Origin: Elizabethkingia miricola
Lineage (GTDB): Bacteria; Bacteroidota; Bacteroidia; Flavobacteriales; Weeksellaceae
DNA length: 64,000 nucleotides
NCBI RefSeq assembly: GCF_001675285.1
Contig: NZ_LSGQ01000030.1
Coordinates: 434,001 to 498,000, forward strand
Direction of reading: 5' to 3'
Positions 25,353-33,733 of this stretch are shown here, piece by piece. The notes below the pieces were generated by a model. It had not been told where the DNA came from. It did no database searches and worked only from the letters and a program-made list of their open reading frames with translations. Position numbers and translations under genes: made by a program. Positions within the stretch are counted from its first letter, which is position 1. Every line of letters starts with the position of its first letter.

Positions 25353-25736
25353 ATGAGGATTACCAGCATTGATCATATTGTATTAACAGTTGCTGACATA
25401 GAAAAAACGGTACAGTTTTATACTGAGGTGTTAGGCTTTGAATTAATCACTTTCGGGAACAACAGAAAAGGACTTCGCTTTGGAAACCAAAAAATAAATT
25501 TACACCAGAAAGGGCGTGAATTTGAACCTAAAGCTCTGTTTCCTACATCTGGTTCTGCAGATATATGTTTTATTACGGAAACCGGCTTAGAGGATGTTTT
25601 AAAAGAACTTCAGGCTAAGAATATTCAAATCACTGAAGGTATTGTAGAACGTACTGGTGCTCTTGGAAAAATACGCTCCGTTTATTTAAGAGATCCCGAT
25701 AGTAACCTCATCGAGCTAAGCAATTACCTCAGATAA
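25353..25736 (+). CDS. VOC family protein (glyoxalase/dioxygenase superfamily)
   Basis: A 127-residue single-domain VOC protein with paired beta-alpha-beta-beta-beta modules: ITSIDHIVLTVADIEKTVQFYTEVLGF at the start and a metal-ligand region SVYLRDPDSNLIELSNY at the end. Candidate metal ligands are His8, His52 (INLHQKG) and Glu122. Such proteins act as lyases, dioxygenases or antibiotic-binding proteins. An upstream ATG at 25348 is out of frame and stops at once. The substrate cannot be assigned. Confidence 0.88.
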   Translation: MRITSIDHIVLTVADIEKTVQFYTEVLGFELITFGNNRKGLRFGNQKINLHQKGREFEPKALFPTSGSADICFITETGLEDVLKELQAKNIQITEGIVERTGALGKIRSVYLRDPDSNLIELSNYLR

Positions 25737-25748
25737 TCAAAAATTATA

Positions 25749-25780
25749 AAAGGCTGCCCAATTCCTAGGCAGCCTTTACT
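25749..25780. terminator. Bidirectional terminator
   Basis: AAAGGCTGCC (25749-25758) pairs with GGCAGCCTTT (25768-25777). It ends the VOC gene on the plus strand. Read from the minus strand, followed by TTTTATAATTTT, it ends the six-gene nuclease/receptor operon. Confidence 0.88.
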
Positions 25781-25801
25781 TTATATCAAAAAGATTATTT
25801 A

Positions 25802-26941
25802 TTACCAACGTAATAACATTCCGTAAGCTGAATCCTGAGACCAGGCAAGCGTACGGTAAAAGGGAGCTAAATAAGCTTCACTTTCAACCGGAATATAACA
25901 TGAAAGCCCTGAAAATGCATTAATTGGTTTTCCCAGGAAGTTCGGTGTATTCGCTTTATACACCACCGCTTTTGACAAAGCACTCTTTACAGATACCAAT
26001 TGCTCCTGAGGGAAATATTTATCCAGCATATCTGCATAATCATATGCAGAAACAGGAGTGTTCGGATCCAGATCCAGACGCTGTACTCCGTTTCTGCCAA
26101 TTTTAGCAATCACATCCGGGTTATTCTGCAGAAGCTTTTTTGTTTCCTGAGCCAGCAATGGCAATTGCTTTGTATCAATCACAGAAAAAGTAGCAGACTG
26201 CTCTAACCCTGATTTCTGGCGGTAATATTCAACATAGGCTTTGGCTGTCTCTGTAAGTCCTGTTTTTACATCAGGTGTATACAATAAACGACCAATCTGG
26301 TGATAAGGCATTCCCACACTAAGCACTTCTGTTGGAGAGGCCAGTATATAAGGCGCTACATTACGAAGCTCATAAAGCACCTCAACAGAAGCCATGGAGC
26401 ATGCATCGAAAATCAGAAAATCCAGATTTGCGGGTAAAGCTGATTTCAGCTGTTGCACATCCATACTTTTGGAATTATCATCACCAAAAGAACGTGTTTT
26501 CAGCTGGCCAAGATTTGCAGGCACCCAGTTTGTAGCATGAGACCAAAGTATGGCTCCGTATGAATTTGCGGGAGCCAGGCTTTTCATATCTTCAAATATC
26601 ATTTTCATTACCGCAGGATCAGAAGAATTATGATCTCCATATTTCTTCAGTACTTTGCTTTTAATGTCAGGACTTGTATCATGGACAATTTCATATATTT
26701 TAGGCTCCTGTCCGAAGATACGGGCATAAACGATTAATTTTCCATCTATACCAGTAAAGCCTTCTTCCATCTGGTTGAGATTAGTATAGGCATCCGATGC
26801 CAGGCTGTTATTAGCAGCCATATACACCATTACGGTGCGGGTGGCAACGGCATTGTTACCTGAAGGACTGTCATCATCTCTTGAACAACTTGTTACAACA
26901 AGCAGTGTAAAGAAAAAATATATAAGTTTAATTGTACGCAT
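25802..26941 (-). CDS. Clostripain-like (C11) cysteine peptidase, lipoprotein
   Basis: A 379-residue lipoprotein (lipobox VVTSC, Cys19, followed by Ser/Arg/Asp residues). It has the C11 clostripain catalytic pair: His135 in AILWSHATNW and Cys181 in FLIFDACSMASVEVLYEL. The N-terminal MVYMAANNSLASDAYTNLNQMEE is also typical. The family cleaves after Arg or Lys and usually self-activates. It is the last gene of the operon running from 35329 downwards, 21 bases after the secreted EEP enzyme. A protease in a nuclease/receptor locus may mature the surface proteins or strip protein from nucleoprotein; this is inference. Confidence 0.9.
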   Translation of the reverse strand: MRTIKLIYFFFTLLVVTSCSRDDDSPSGNNAVATRTVMVYMAANNSLASDAYTNLNQMEEGFTGIDGKLIVYARIFGQEPKIYEIVHDTSPDIKSKVLKKYGDHNSSDPAVMKMIFEDMKSLAPANSYGAILWSHATNWVPANLGQLKTRSFGDDNSKSMDVQQLKSALPANLDFLIFDACSMASVEVLYELRNVAPYILASPTEVLSVGMPYHQIGRLLYTPDVKTGLTETAKAYVEYYRQKSGLEQSATFSVIDTKQLPLLAQETKKLLQNNPDVIAKIGRNGVQRLDLDPNTPVSAYDYADMLDKYFPQEQLVSVKSALSKAVVYKANTPNFLGKPINAFSGLSCYIPVESEAYLAPFYRTLAWSQDSAYGMLLRW

Positions 26942-26962
26942 AATTCCTACAAAAATAATAAT

Positions 26963-28009
26963 CTACTTTAATTCCTTTACCAAATAAATAAGCGTAGGGA
27001 AATGGTCTGAAAATCCATTCTGGAATACATTTCCTGAAAATGTACGGAATGGATAGCCTTTATAACGCCCTTCCTGTGTAATCAGAAATTCGGGATTGAA
27101 GATTTCAGATTTCCAGAATTTAAGAGACGTTTTATCTTCTCCTAACAAAGGCTCCGAAACGATAATCTGATCAAAAAGATTCCATTTTCCCTGATATCCC
27201 AACGAACCTATACCACGGTCATAGTGCTGCCACATGGTATTAAAAAGCCCGCCTTTTTCTACTTCATTCTGGTATTTTTTTGCTCCTAATACTACACGAA
27301 CGCTTTTATCTGTCGGATCATCATTTAGGTCACCCATAATAACAACCTTTGCTTTGTCATCCGCTGCATATAGAGAGTCAACAACTTTGCGCACTATCGT
27401 TGCAGCATGTTCTCTTAGCTCAGAAGATTTGCCACCGTAGCGGGATGGCCAGTGATTGACAAGCACATGCAGATCTTCACCTGCTAATTCTCCTTTTACC
27501 AAAAGAATATCTCTTGTTCTGTACTCTGGTATATCTTTAATATGGTAAGCAAATGTTTTTGAATCCTTTACTTTAAACAATGCAGGATTATACAATAAAG
27601 CAACATCTACCCCGCGTCGATCCGGAGAATCGTAATGAACAATACCATAGCCTGTAGCTGCTAAAGCCGGCTGTGCTACAAGATCTTCAAGAACCCTCCT
27701 GTTCTCCAGTTCACACAAACCTATAAAAGCAGGTCCTGTCTGACTGTACTTTTTGCCCAGACGCGAAATTACTTTCGCCATATTTGCCTGCTTTTTATTG
27801 TATTTTTCAGTAGTCCATCTGTTAGATCCTGCAGGTGTAAACTCTGTATCATTGATTGCAGGATCAGCTTCTGTATCAAAAAGATTTTCCAGATTATAAA
27901 AAGCCGCAGTGTATACCTGATACTGTTTTTGCTGAGCAGTCATCAGATTTGACTGCACCAGAAGAATCAGAAAAACTAATGCTGCTTTATATGATTTAGT
28001 CTTTATCAT
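26963..28009 (-). CDS. Secreted endonuclease/exonuclease/phosphatase-fold enzyme
   Basis: A 348-residue exported EEP-fold protein. The signal peptide covers about 1-25. The active-site blocks are complete and in order: FYNLENLFD (Asn), LCELENR (metal-binding Glu), RRGVDVALLYNP, NHWPSRYGG (His), VIMGDLNDDPTD (Asp and Asn) and SDHFPTLIY (catalytic Asp-His). Secreted relatives in Bacteroidetes and Shewanella act on extracellular DNA. It lies 10 bases after the DUF5689 gene and 21 before the clostripain gene, so it shares their transcript. Confidence 0.92.
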   Translation of the reverse strand: MIKTKSYKAALVFLILLVQSNLMTAQQKQYQVYTAAFYNLENLFDTEADPAINDTEFTPAGSNRWTTEKYNKKQANMAKVISRLGKKYSQTGPAFIGLCELENRRVLEDLVAQPALAATGYGIVHYDSPDRRGVDVALLYNPALFKVKDSKTFAYHIKDIPEYRTRDILLVKGELAGEDLHVLVNHWPSRYGGKSSELREHAATIVRKVVDSLYAADDKAKVVIMGDLNDDPTDKSVRVVLGAKKYQNEVEKGGLFNTMWQHYDRGIGSLGYQGKWNLFDQIIVSEPLLGEDKTSLKFWKSEIFNPEFLITQEGRYKGYPFRTFSGNVFQNGFSDHFPTLIYLVKELK

Positions 28010-28019
28010 TGTTATTCGT

Positions 28020-29381
28020 CTACTTTGTTGGCGTTACAATAATAGGCCCACCGGGATTACCACCATTGGAAGAACCTCCGGTTAATTCAATATTATCCAG
28101 CCTGAAACCTACTTTGTTAGAGTCTGCTGCAGAAATAAATTCAAGTGTCAGATTTGCTGCCTGAGCAATTCCCGGTATTGTTACCGTATAGAATTTACTG
28201 TTATCTCCACCAGCATTCGTCAACGGCTGATTTGGCAACGCTACAACTACTCCATTTACTTTTAGCTGAATATTATTAATATTTGCTGCACTTCCGGCAT
28301 CGAATAAGTTGGCTGCCAACTGGAAGCTCAAACTTACATCACCTTTATTCTGAGTATTTATTCCCGTTACTTTAATTATAACATCTTTGGTGGCCGGAAG
28401 CCATATATGTGCACCATTATCCCCAGATACACTACGAATATCTGCCACACCGGAATCATCTGTATAAACAACAGGCGCCTTCATATCAAAGTCTTTGAAT
28501 TCATTGATTTTCGGTCTGTTTCCCGACGGATATGTTCCTGTACCAAATGTTTCTTTAAAGAATGATCCTGTCTGAGGTTTTTCAGGCTCAATAGGCTTGC
28601 CATCGAAGTTTTTAACGTCTGCTTTTGTACGCAGTGTCAGCTGCCATGTTCCGTTATAACGTCCCAGCATTCCGACAAGTGTTCCTTTACCTACCGGAAG
28701 TATATCTTTTGCAAAATCAGAGAAATTACTCGTACGTACATCCAATGTCGTTCCGGATGCATCTTTTACCTGCTCACTTGTAATAGCATCTCCGGTTGTA
28801 AATGCATTTTTGCCTCCTTTCACAAAGTATACACCTCTTATCTCTACCAGTTTATACACCATATCACTGGTTAGTTTATTCAATTCTACTATTTGTGGTG
28901 TTGCATTTGCTACATTCGGCCAAGAATTGCGGAATGCTTTCGCTTTAAACATTTCCCAGCTTATACGGTTTGCATTAGTAGATCCCATACCTATTTGCAG
29001 TTCACCACCGTATTTAACCATGAACAAGTCTTTCAGCTGAATGTAGACTTCCTGCCCTACCTGATAGCTGGCATATATAGAATTCTGGTCTACTCCCAGG
29101 TAAATGCCACCGGAAGCATCCTGTACAAAAATCTGTTTATATATATTTCCGGACTCATCGTTCCCCGTAACAATTCCTTTGATAACAAGGTTATCTTCGA
29201 TTAGCTGGGGTGTTGTAATATTAGTATAACGTTGTTTTAGTTGTGCAATGGAAATATTATCCAAAGGACCTGTATACTTAGCCTCATTAAGTGGTGGTGG
29301 TGTATAATCCCGCTCGCACGATACATGAAGTACCAGCATACATATTGCAAAAAACAAATATTTTATCGTTTTCATATTCAT
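28020..29381 (-). CDS. DUF5689 lipoprotein with C-terminal beta-sandwich domain
   Basis: A 453-residue lipoprotein, lipobox VLHVSC (Cys22). Met3 (29375) is an equally good start. Residues about 40-250 match DUF5689, an OB-like region often found with nucleases and receptors (VIKGIVTGNDESGNIYKQIFVQDASGGIYLGVD, and GRYNGTWQLTLRTKADV at the end). Residues about 275-440 form a second domain that is clearly paralogous to the C-terminus of the lipoprotein at 32278-33705: both share ETFG, DIRS, WLP, GIN, KVNGV and a final R-x-D-x-I/I-x-L segment. It begins six bases after the TonB receptor stop and is probably its surface partner. Confidence 0.88.
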   Translation of the reverse strand: MNMKTIKYLFFAICMLVLHVSCERDYTPPPLNEAKYTGPLDNISIAQLKQRYTNITTPQLIEDNLVIKGIVTGNDESGNIYKQIFVQDASGGIYLGVDQNSIYASYQVGQEVYIQLKDLFMVKYGGELQIGMGSTNANRISWEMFKAKAFRNSWPNVANATPQIVELNKLTSDMVYKLVEIRGVYFVKGGKNAFTTGDAITSEQVKDASGTTLDVRTSNFSDFAKDILPVGKGTLVGMLGRYNGTWQLTLRTKADVKNFDGKPIEPEKPQTGSFFKETFGTGTYPSGNRPKINEFKDFDMKAPVVYTDDSGVADIRSVSGDNGAHIWLPATKDVIIKVTGINTQNKGDVSLSFQLAANLFDAGSAANINNIQLKVNGVVVALPNQPLTNAGGDNSKFYTVTIPGIAQAANLTLEFISAADSNKVGFRLDNIELTGGSSNGGNPGGPIIVTPTK

Positions 29382-29387
29382 AGCGTA

Positions 29388-32138
29388 TTAAAATCTATAA
29401 CTTACATTAAAAAATACATTGATTCCCTGCATATAGAAATAGCGGGAAGCGAAGCGATTCGGATAGGTTACATCCAAACGCCCCTGTTCATATCCGCCTG
29501 TACGGATATTTTTGTTATTCAAAAGGTTCATCACCGACAAGCTTAAGTTAAGAGCCTGCTTGTTTTTAAGGTACACCAGCTTTCCAATAGAAGCATCCAT
29601 TGTTACAGCATCACTCAGGCGTTCCTGAGTTGTAAGCTCTTTGTAAGCATTGTAGCTGGCATCGTCATTAGGGTTCACGTTTTCATAGTTAGATGCCAAC
29701 CTGCGCATTGCTGAAGCCGATATATAATTTCTTGCAACAGCATTAGCACTTAGCTCAAAAAACCAGTAATTATGAAAATAACGTGCAGACAATACGCCGG
29801 CAAATTGTGGTGTTCCGGATACATGAAGGTTTTTCATGTATACTTTTTCTTCTGCATCTACTACTTTTCCATTCTCTGAGTTCATAATACCCGTCGGATT
29901 ATTATTGTAATAATATTCCGCCATTGTACCCATAAAATCAAAGCTCCAGTTATCATTTAGTCGATACGTGGCAGCGGCTTCGATACCATGATGCACTTTG
30001 TCTACTCCTACAAGGTTATGGTATACAAACGTACGCTGAGAATCGTGATAAAAAGCCATACGCTCCAATTGGTTATAGAAATTGGTCTGGAAAAGTGAAA
30101 CCCTTCCCGATAAACGCGGCATAGAGAATACATAGTTAATATCTGTAGCAAAAATTTTAGAACTACTTAGTCCTTTAACAACCTGTTCTGTAACCCTTGG
30201 CATAACATAAGCTCTGTCTGGTATAGGAGCCTCTGTTCCGTAACTAATGTTAGCCGTTAAGAAATGTCTTCCGTTAAATTTGTAAGTTGCTCCTCCTTTA
30301 AATACAAAGTCCGTAAAGCTATATTTAGCCCCTTTTCCGTAAGAAGTATCTGGAAAACGTCCGTTCATCATATTTCCCTGACGCTGAAAATCTGTATAAG
30401 TGAATTTTGCACCATAAAAGAAATCTAAAGCATGTGTCTGGTAACTGTTCATTACCCAGGCATTAACAGCATTAATATCCAGGTTGAAATCGTAGCCAAA
30501 AATATCATCTACATAGGCTTTACGATCCGGAAACAACAAATCATTTTGCTTTGTATCATTATTTCCCGGAAAATCTCTTTCTGCAAACTTATCCCTATCC
30601 AGTACATAGTCTGCTCCAAGCAGATCAGCTACTGTCTTATATTGATACGATCGGGACCTGCGGGCTTCTACTCCCGCTGTAAGACGCATATTATTATCGT
30701 ACAACTTATTGAAAGTTGAACTGATCGTTCCTTCCAGTAAATCTGAATGACGTTTCTCTACCATATAAAGTGCAGCGCCATTATATTTTCTCCTGTTCTC
30801 AGGATCCATATTCTGGCGGTACATTTCTGCCCAGTTTACCTGTGTTACATTCGGATCTTTAGATCTCCAGAGATTCTGATAATAATCGAATGTTGTTGTA
30901 TCTGTTTTAGAGGCATCCATACTAAAATAAGATGGCAGATACCTGTAATAATCCGGACGGGGATCCATAGCATTATACCAGTTCAAAGCCGAACCTGCAT
31001 AACGCCCATAATGAACTAAAGCTCCGGAAGTAAGAGATGTTTTCTCATCGATTTTCCATATGTGTGAAAGAACTGCAGTAGGATCATAAGCTGTTACTAT
31101 ACGTGAGTTTCTAACTTTTCCGTCCTGATAACCCCAGTTAGGGTTATACAGGTTATTACCTGTCAGGTCATAAGCTTCCTGAAAAGAAGCTCCTTGCTGT
31201 CCTCGTACTACAGGAGATCCATAAGTAACAAGTGACAGGGAGTGCGCACCTTTTGCCCACTGTTTTTCTATAGATAAAGCATAAGATATATTCTGATAAG
31301 ATGTTCCGTCTATAAAACCTTCATCGGAATAACGCCCGCCAATAGCACCTGTAAAGGCCCAGCCGTTATCCATAAGCCCTGTGGAATAGCTGAACATTGT
31401 ACGGGCATAGTAATTTCTGTTGGTATAAGATCCTGTCACCTTTCCACCTTTCGCATAAGAACTGGCGCGCATATTAATATTTTCTGCTCCGCCAATAGCT
31501 CCGAAAGTATAACTTCCACCATTATTATAATTAACCGCATCTCCGTTGCGTGTAAGATCATTCAATGCTCCGATAGAAGCATAATTGAATACTCTGCGGT
31601 ATTGATCATTTGCTACGACTCCATTTACATAAGTCTGCTCAAATAAAGGTTCATAACCTCTTACCCTGAAACGAAAAGGAGAAAGTTTAAATCCTGCTTT
31701 GTTCAGATAAAGATCATTTGACATAATAACTGTTGACCGGATATCCTGACCGTTAACATCTTCATCGTCCCTTAGCACATCATCATTAATAACCCCTAAA
31801 ATAGACTGTACATCAATTTGGTTTTCCTGCACCAAAGATATTACAGGTAATTTTTTAGATTCTCCGGTATTTATCGTTATTGTCGTCCTGTATGGCCTGA
31901 TGCCTGCTGAGTTCACCACAAGCTGGTCTTCTCCGGCATCAAGATTTACAAAAACAAATCCGCCATCGGATCCAGTTGTGGTTCTCTGCTTGCTTTTTTC
32001 AAGCGAAACCACTGCTCCGATGATCGGTGTTTTACTCTTTTCATCCACCAGCGTCCCGGACAATTGCGCTTTTTGCTGCGCATAAGCCATCTGAACACAA
32101 ATGGGGAGAAGAGACAATACGTATAGTTTTTTACGCAT
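29388..32138 (-). CDS. TonB-dependent receptor with CarboxypepD_reg-like domain
   Basis: A 916-residue outer membrane receptor. Signal peptide about 1-20. A carboxypeptidase-regulatory-like domain (about 21-105: LSGTLVDEKSKTPIIGAVV, then GGFVFVNLDAGE) is typical of Bacteroidetes importers. A plug follows (VRGYEPLFEQTYVNGV) and then a 22-strand-type barrel ending in aromatic FFNVSYRF. It lacks the SusC signature and there is no SusD next to it. It sits in the middle of the operon, six bases before the DUF5689 gene. An imperfect hairpin lies upstream, between it and the fimbrillin-like gene. The likely role is TonB-driven uptake of the product made by the linked nucleases. Confidence 0.93.
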   Translation of the reverse strand: MRKKLYVLSLLPICVQMAYAQQKAQLSGTLVDEKSKTPIIGAVVSLEKSKQRTTTGSDGGFVFVNLDAGEDQLVVNSAGIRPYRTTITINTGESKKLPVISLVQENQIDVQSILGVINDDVLRDDEDVNGQDIRSTVIMSNDLYLNKAGFKLSPFRFRVRGYEPLFEQTYVNGVVANDQYRRVFNYASIGALNDLTRNGDAVNYNNGGSYTFGAIGGAENINMRASSYAKGGKVTGSYTNRNYYARTMFSYSTGLMDNGWAFTGAIGGRYSDEGFIDGTSYQNISYALSIEKQWAKGAHSLSLVTYGSPVVRGQQGASFQEAYDLTGNNLYNPNWGYQDGKVRNSRIVTAYDPTAVLSHIWKIDEKTSLTSGALVHYGRYAGSALNWYNAMDPRPDYYRYLPSYFSMDASKTDTTTFDYYQNLWRSKDPNVTQVNWAEMYRQNMDPENRRKYNGAALYMVEKRHSDLLEGTISSTFNKLYDNNMRLTAGVEARRSRSYQYKTVADLLGADYVLDRDKFAERDFPGNNDTKQNDLLFPDRKAYVDDIFGYDFNLDINAVNAWVMNSYQTHALDFFYGAKFTYTDFQRQGNMMNGRFPDTSYGKGAKYSFTDFVFKGGATYKFNGRHFLTANISYGTEAPIPDRAYVMPRVTEQVVKGLSSSKIFATDINYVFSMPRLSGRVSLFQTNFYNQLERMAFYHDSQRTFVYHNLVGVDKVHHGIEAAATYRLNDNWSFDFMGTMAEYYYNNNPTGIMNSENGKVVDAEEKVYMKNLHVSGTPQFAGVLSARYFHNYWFFELSANAVARNYISASAMRRLASNYENVNPNDDASYNAYKELTTQERLSDAVTMDASIGKLVYLKNKQALNLSLSVMNLLNNKNIRTGGYEQGRLDVTYPNRFASRYFYMQGINVFFNVSYRF

Positions 32139-32161
32139 AGTAATTGTTTAAGATAAAAATA

Positions 32162-32246
32162 CAAGGGAGTCTAAAAGAACCTTTAAGATTTTCATCAACA
32201 CTGTTTTCAGATGTATCAGAAGTAATGGTTCTCTTTAACCCCCTTG
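32162..32246 (-). other. Intercistronic hairpin upstream of the TonB receptor
   Basis: In the 139-base gap between the fimbrillin-like gene and the receptor, CAAGGGAGTCTAAAAGAACC (32162-32181) and GGTTCTCTTTAACCCCCTTG (32227-32246) can pair imperfectly. In the transcript the stem is followed by UAUUUUUAUC. It could be a partial terminator or attenuator, or an mRNA-stabilising element. Confidence 0.5.
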
Positions 32247-32277
32247 CAAAAATGTTATTAATCTTCTCTAATAATGA

Positions 32278-33705
32278 TTATTTTGTACCTAGTACTTTTA
32301 TATCGTCTATACGATAACCAGCTGTATTATCTGTTGCCGTTGAATAGAATTCTATAGTCAGACTGTTGCTGTTAGCAATTCCTGTAAGATTAACTGGAAC
32401 ATATGTATTAGACGTAGTTATTGTTCCTGTAGGTAATGTCTGATCTACACCATTTACTTTAACCTTAACTGCAGCGATTGGAACAGCGCTACCGTTTGCA
32501 GTAATATTATAGGATAATTTAAGATTAGTTGCACCTGTTGTATTAATTCCTTCAATTTTAAATCCTGTTGTTTTACCTGAAGGCAGCCATACATGTGAGC
32601 TCATCGTTGCACTACTACGAATATCTGCAAAATCAGTATAAAGATCTGAATAAGTAACTCCCTTTTCAGAGAAATCAGTATATGTTCCCATTCTTGCTCT
32701 AGGATTAGCTGTTGGTCCAGAGTTACCAAACGTTTCTAAGAAAAGCGTTTGTTCAGTACCCGTTCCAGGTCCTGGCCCCGGATCTGTTCCGCCATCTTTA
32801 TCTACATTAACTGAACCTCCTGGTACATTCGTCCAATCAGTGATCGTACCAGCTCCTGTTACTGCTACCTGATTACCTGTAGATGATGTTTGTAATGTAA
32901 TGTCAAAAGTATATTTTTTGTTTACATCAAACGTTGTATTTGCAGGTAAAGTCCATGTATATGTTCCTGAAGCTAATGTAAATACTACTGTTTTTGCAGA
33001 GTAATCTCCCGGAAGCAATATAGCTTCTACAAACTGACCAGGAGCTTTTGCTGTAGTTTTAGCCGTTACATCTTTTGGAGTAGCTGCACCACTTAATGTT
33101 CCTGTTGCAAGATCTAATGAAGCTGTTGTATTTACATTTTTGTAAGCTACAGACAGCCCATTAACATCCGCTACTCCGTTTCCGGCTTTAACCGTAAACT
33201 CAATTTTAGCTAATTTGTGAGCGAAGTTCAGGTTAGCTGTTCCTGAAGCTTTGTTTAAACCTGTTGCATTGTTGGAATACAATACATCGATAGCAGAAAG
33301 ATTGGTTTGTGTAGCAACAGAAACAGGCAATGTAGTACCTGATAAGTTTGCAGTATACGGATAGTATGCAATAAAGTCTACTGATCCTGTATCAGGGTAG
33401 TTGATAACTTCTGATCCGTCTCCGGAGAAATTACCATTCCCTTCTGTTGTATATTTTTTATTTGAAGCCAAAACATTGGATAAACCAGTTCCTTGCTTCA
33501 TAAAAACACCAATAGCATCTTTACTATCCCAGGTATTACCTGTTACACGTGTTGTAGGGGTTCCTCCGATAGAAGAAGTAAACTGAGCTTTCCCATTTCC
33601 TCCCATTCCCGGACCCTGATCACGATAGTCATCATTCTTACATGATTGCACAAGAAGTGCCAGGGCAAAAGCTGTGCTTAGCCCCAAAAGTTGATTTTTT
33701 CCCAT
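32278..33705 (-). CDS. Fimbrillin-like lipoprotein with C-terminal beta-sandwich domain
   Basis: A 475-residue lipoprotein (lipobox LLVQSC, Cys22). Residues about 35-290 form a fimbrillin/Mfa-like module: FTSSIGGTPTTRVTGNTWDSKDAIGVFM, DFIAYYPYTANL, AHKLAKIEFTVKAG and YTWTLPANTTFDVNKKYTFDITL. A Gly/Pro/Asp linker at about 300-315 leads to a C-terminal domain homologous to that of the DUF5689 protein at 28020-29381. It follows the fimbrillin-nuclease fusion by 28 bases. The arrangement suggests a surface-exposed binding protein rather than a pilus subunit, since no pilus assembly genes are present. Confidence 0.85.
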   Translation of the reverse strand: MGKNQLLGLSTAFALALLVQSCKNDDYRDQGPGMGGNGKAQFTSSIGGTPTTRVTGNTWDSKDAIGVFMKQGTGLSNVLASNKKYTTEGNGNFSGDGSEVINYPDTGSVDFIAYYPYTANLSGTTLPVSVATQTNLSAIDVLYSNNATGLNKASGTANLNFAHKLAKIEFTVKAGNGVADVNGLSVAYKNVNTTASLDLATGTLSGAATPKDVTAKTTAKAPGQFVEAILLPGDYSAKTVVFTLASGTYTWTLPANTTFDVNKKYTFDITLQTSSTGNQVAVTGAGTITDWTNVPGGSVNVDKDGGTDPGPGPGTGTEQTLFLETFGNSGPTANPRARMGTYTDFSEKGVTYSDLYTDFADIRSSATMSSHVWLPSGKTTGFKIEGINTTGATNLKLSYNITANGSAVPIAAVKVKVNGVDQTLPTGTITTSNTYVPVNLTGIANSNSLTIEFYSTATDNTAGYRIDDIKVLGTK

Positions 33706-33733
33706 TTTTAAAGGTTGATTGTTACTAAATTTA

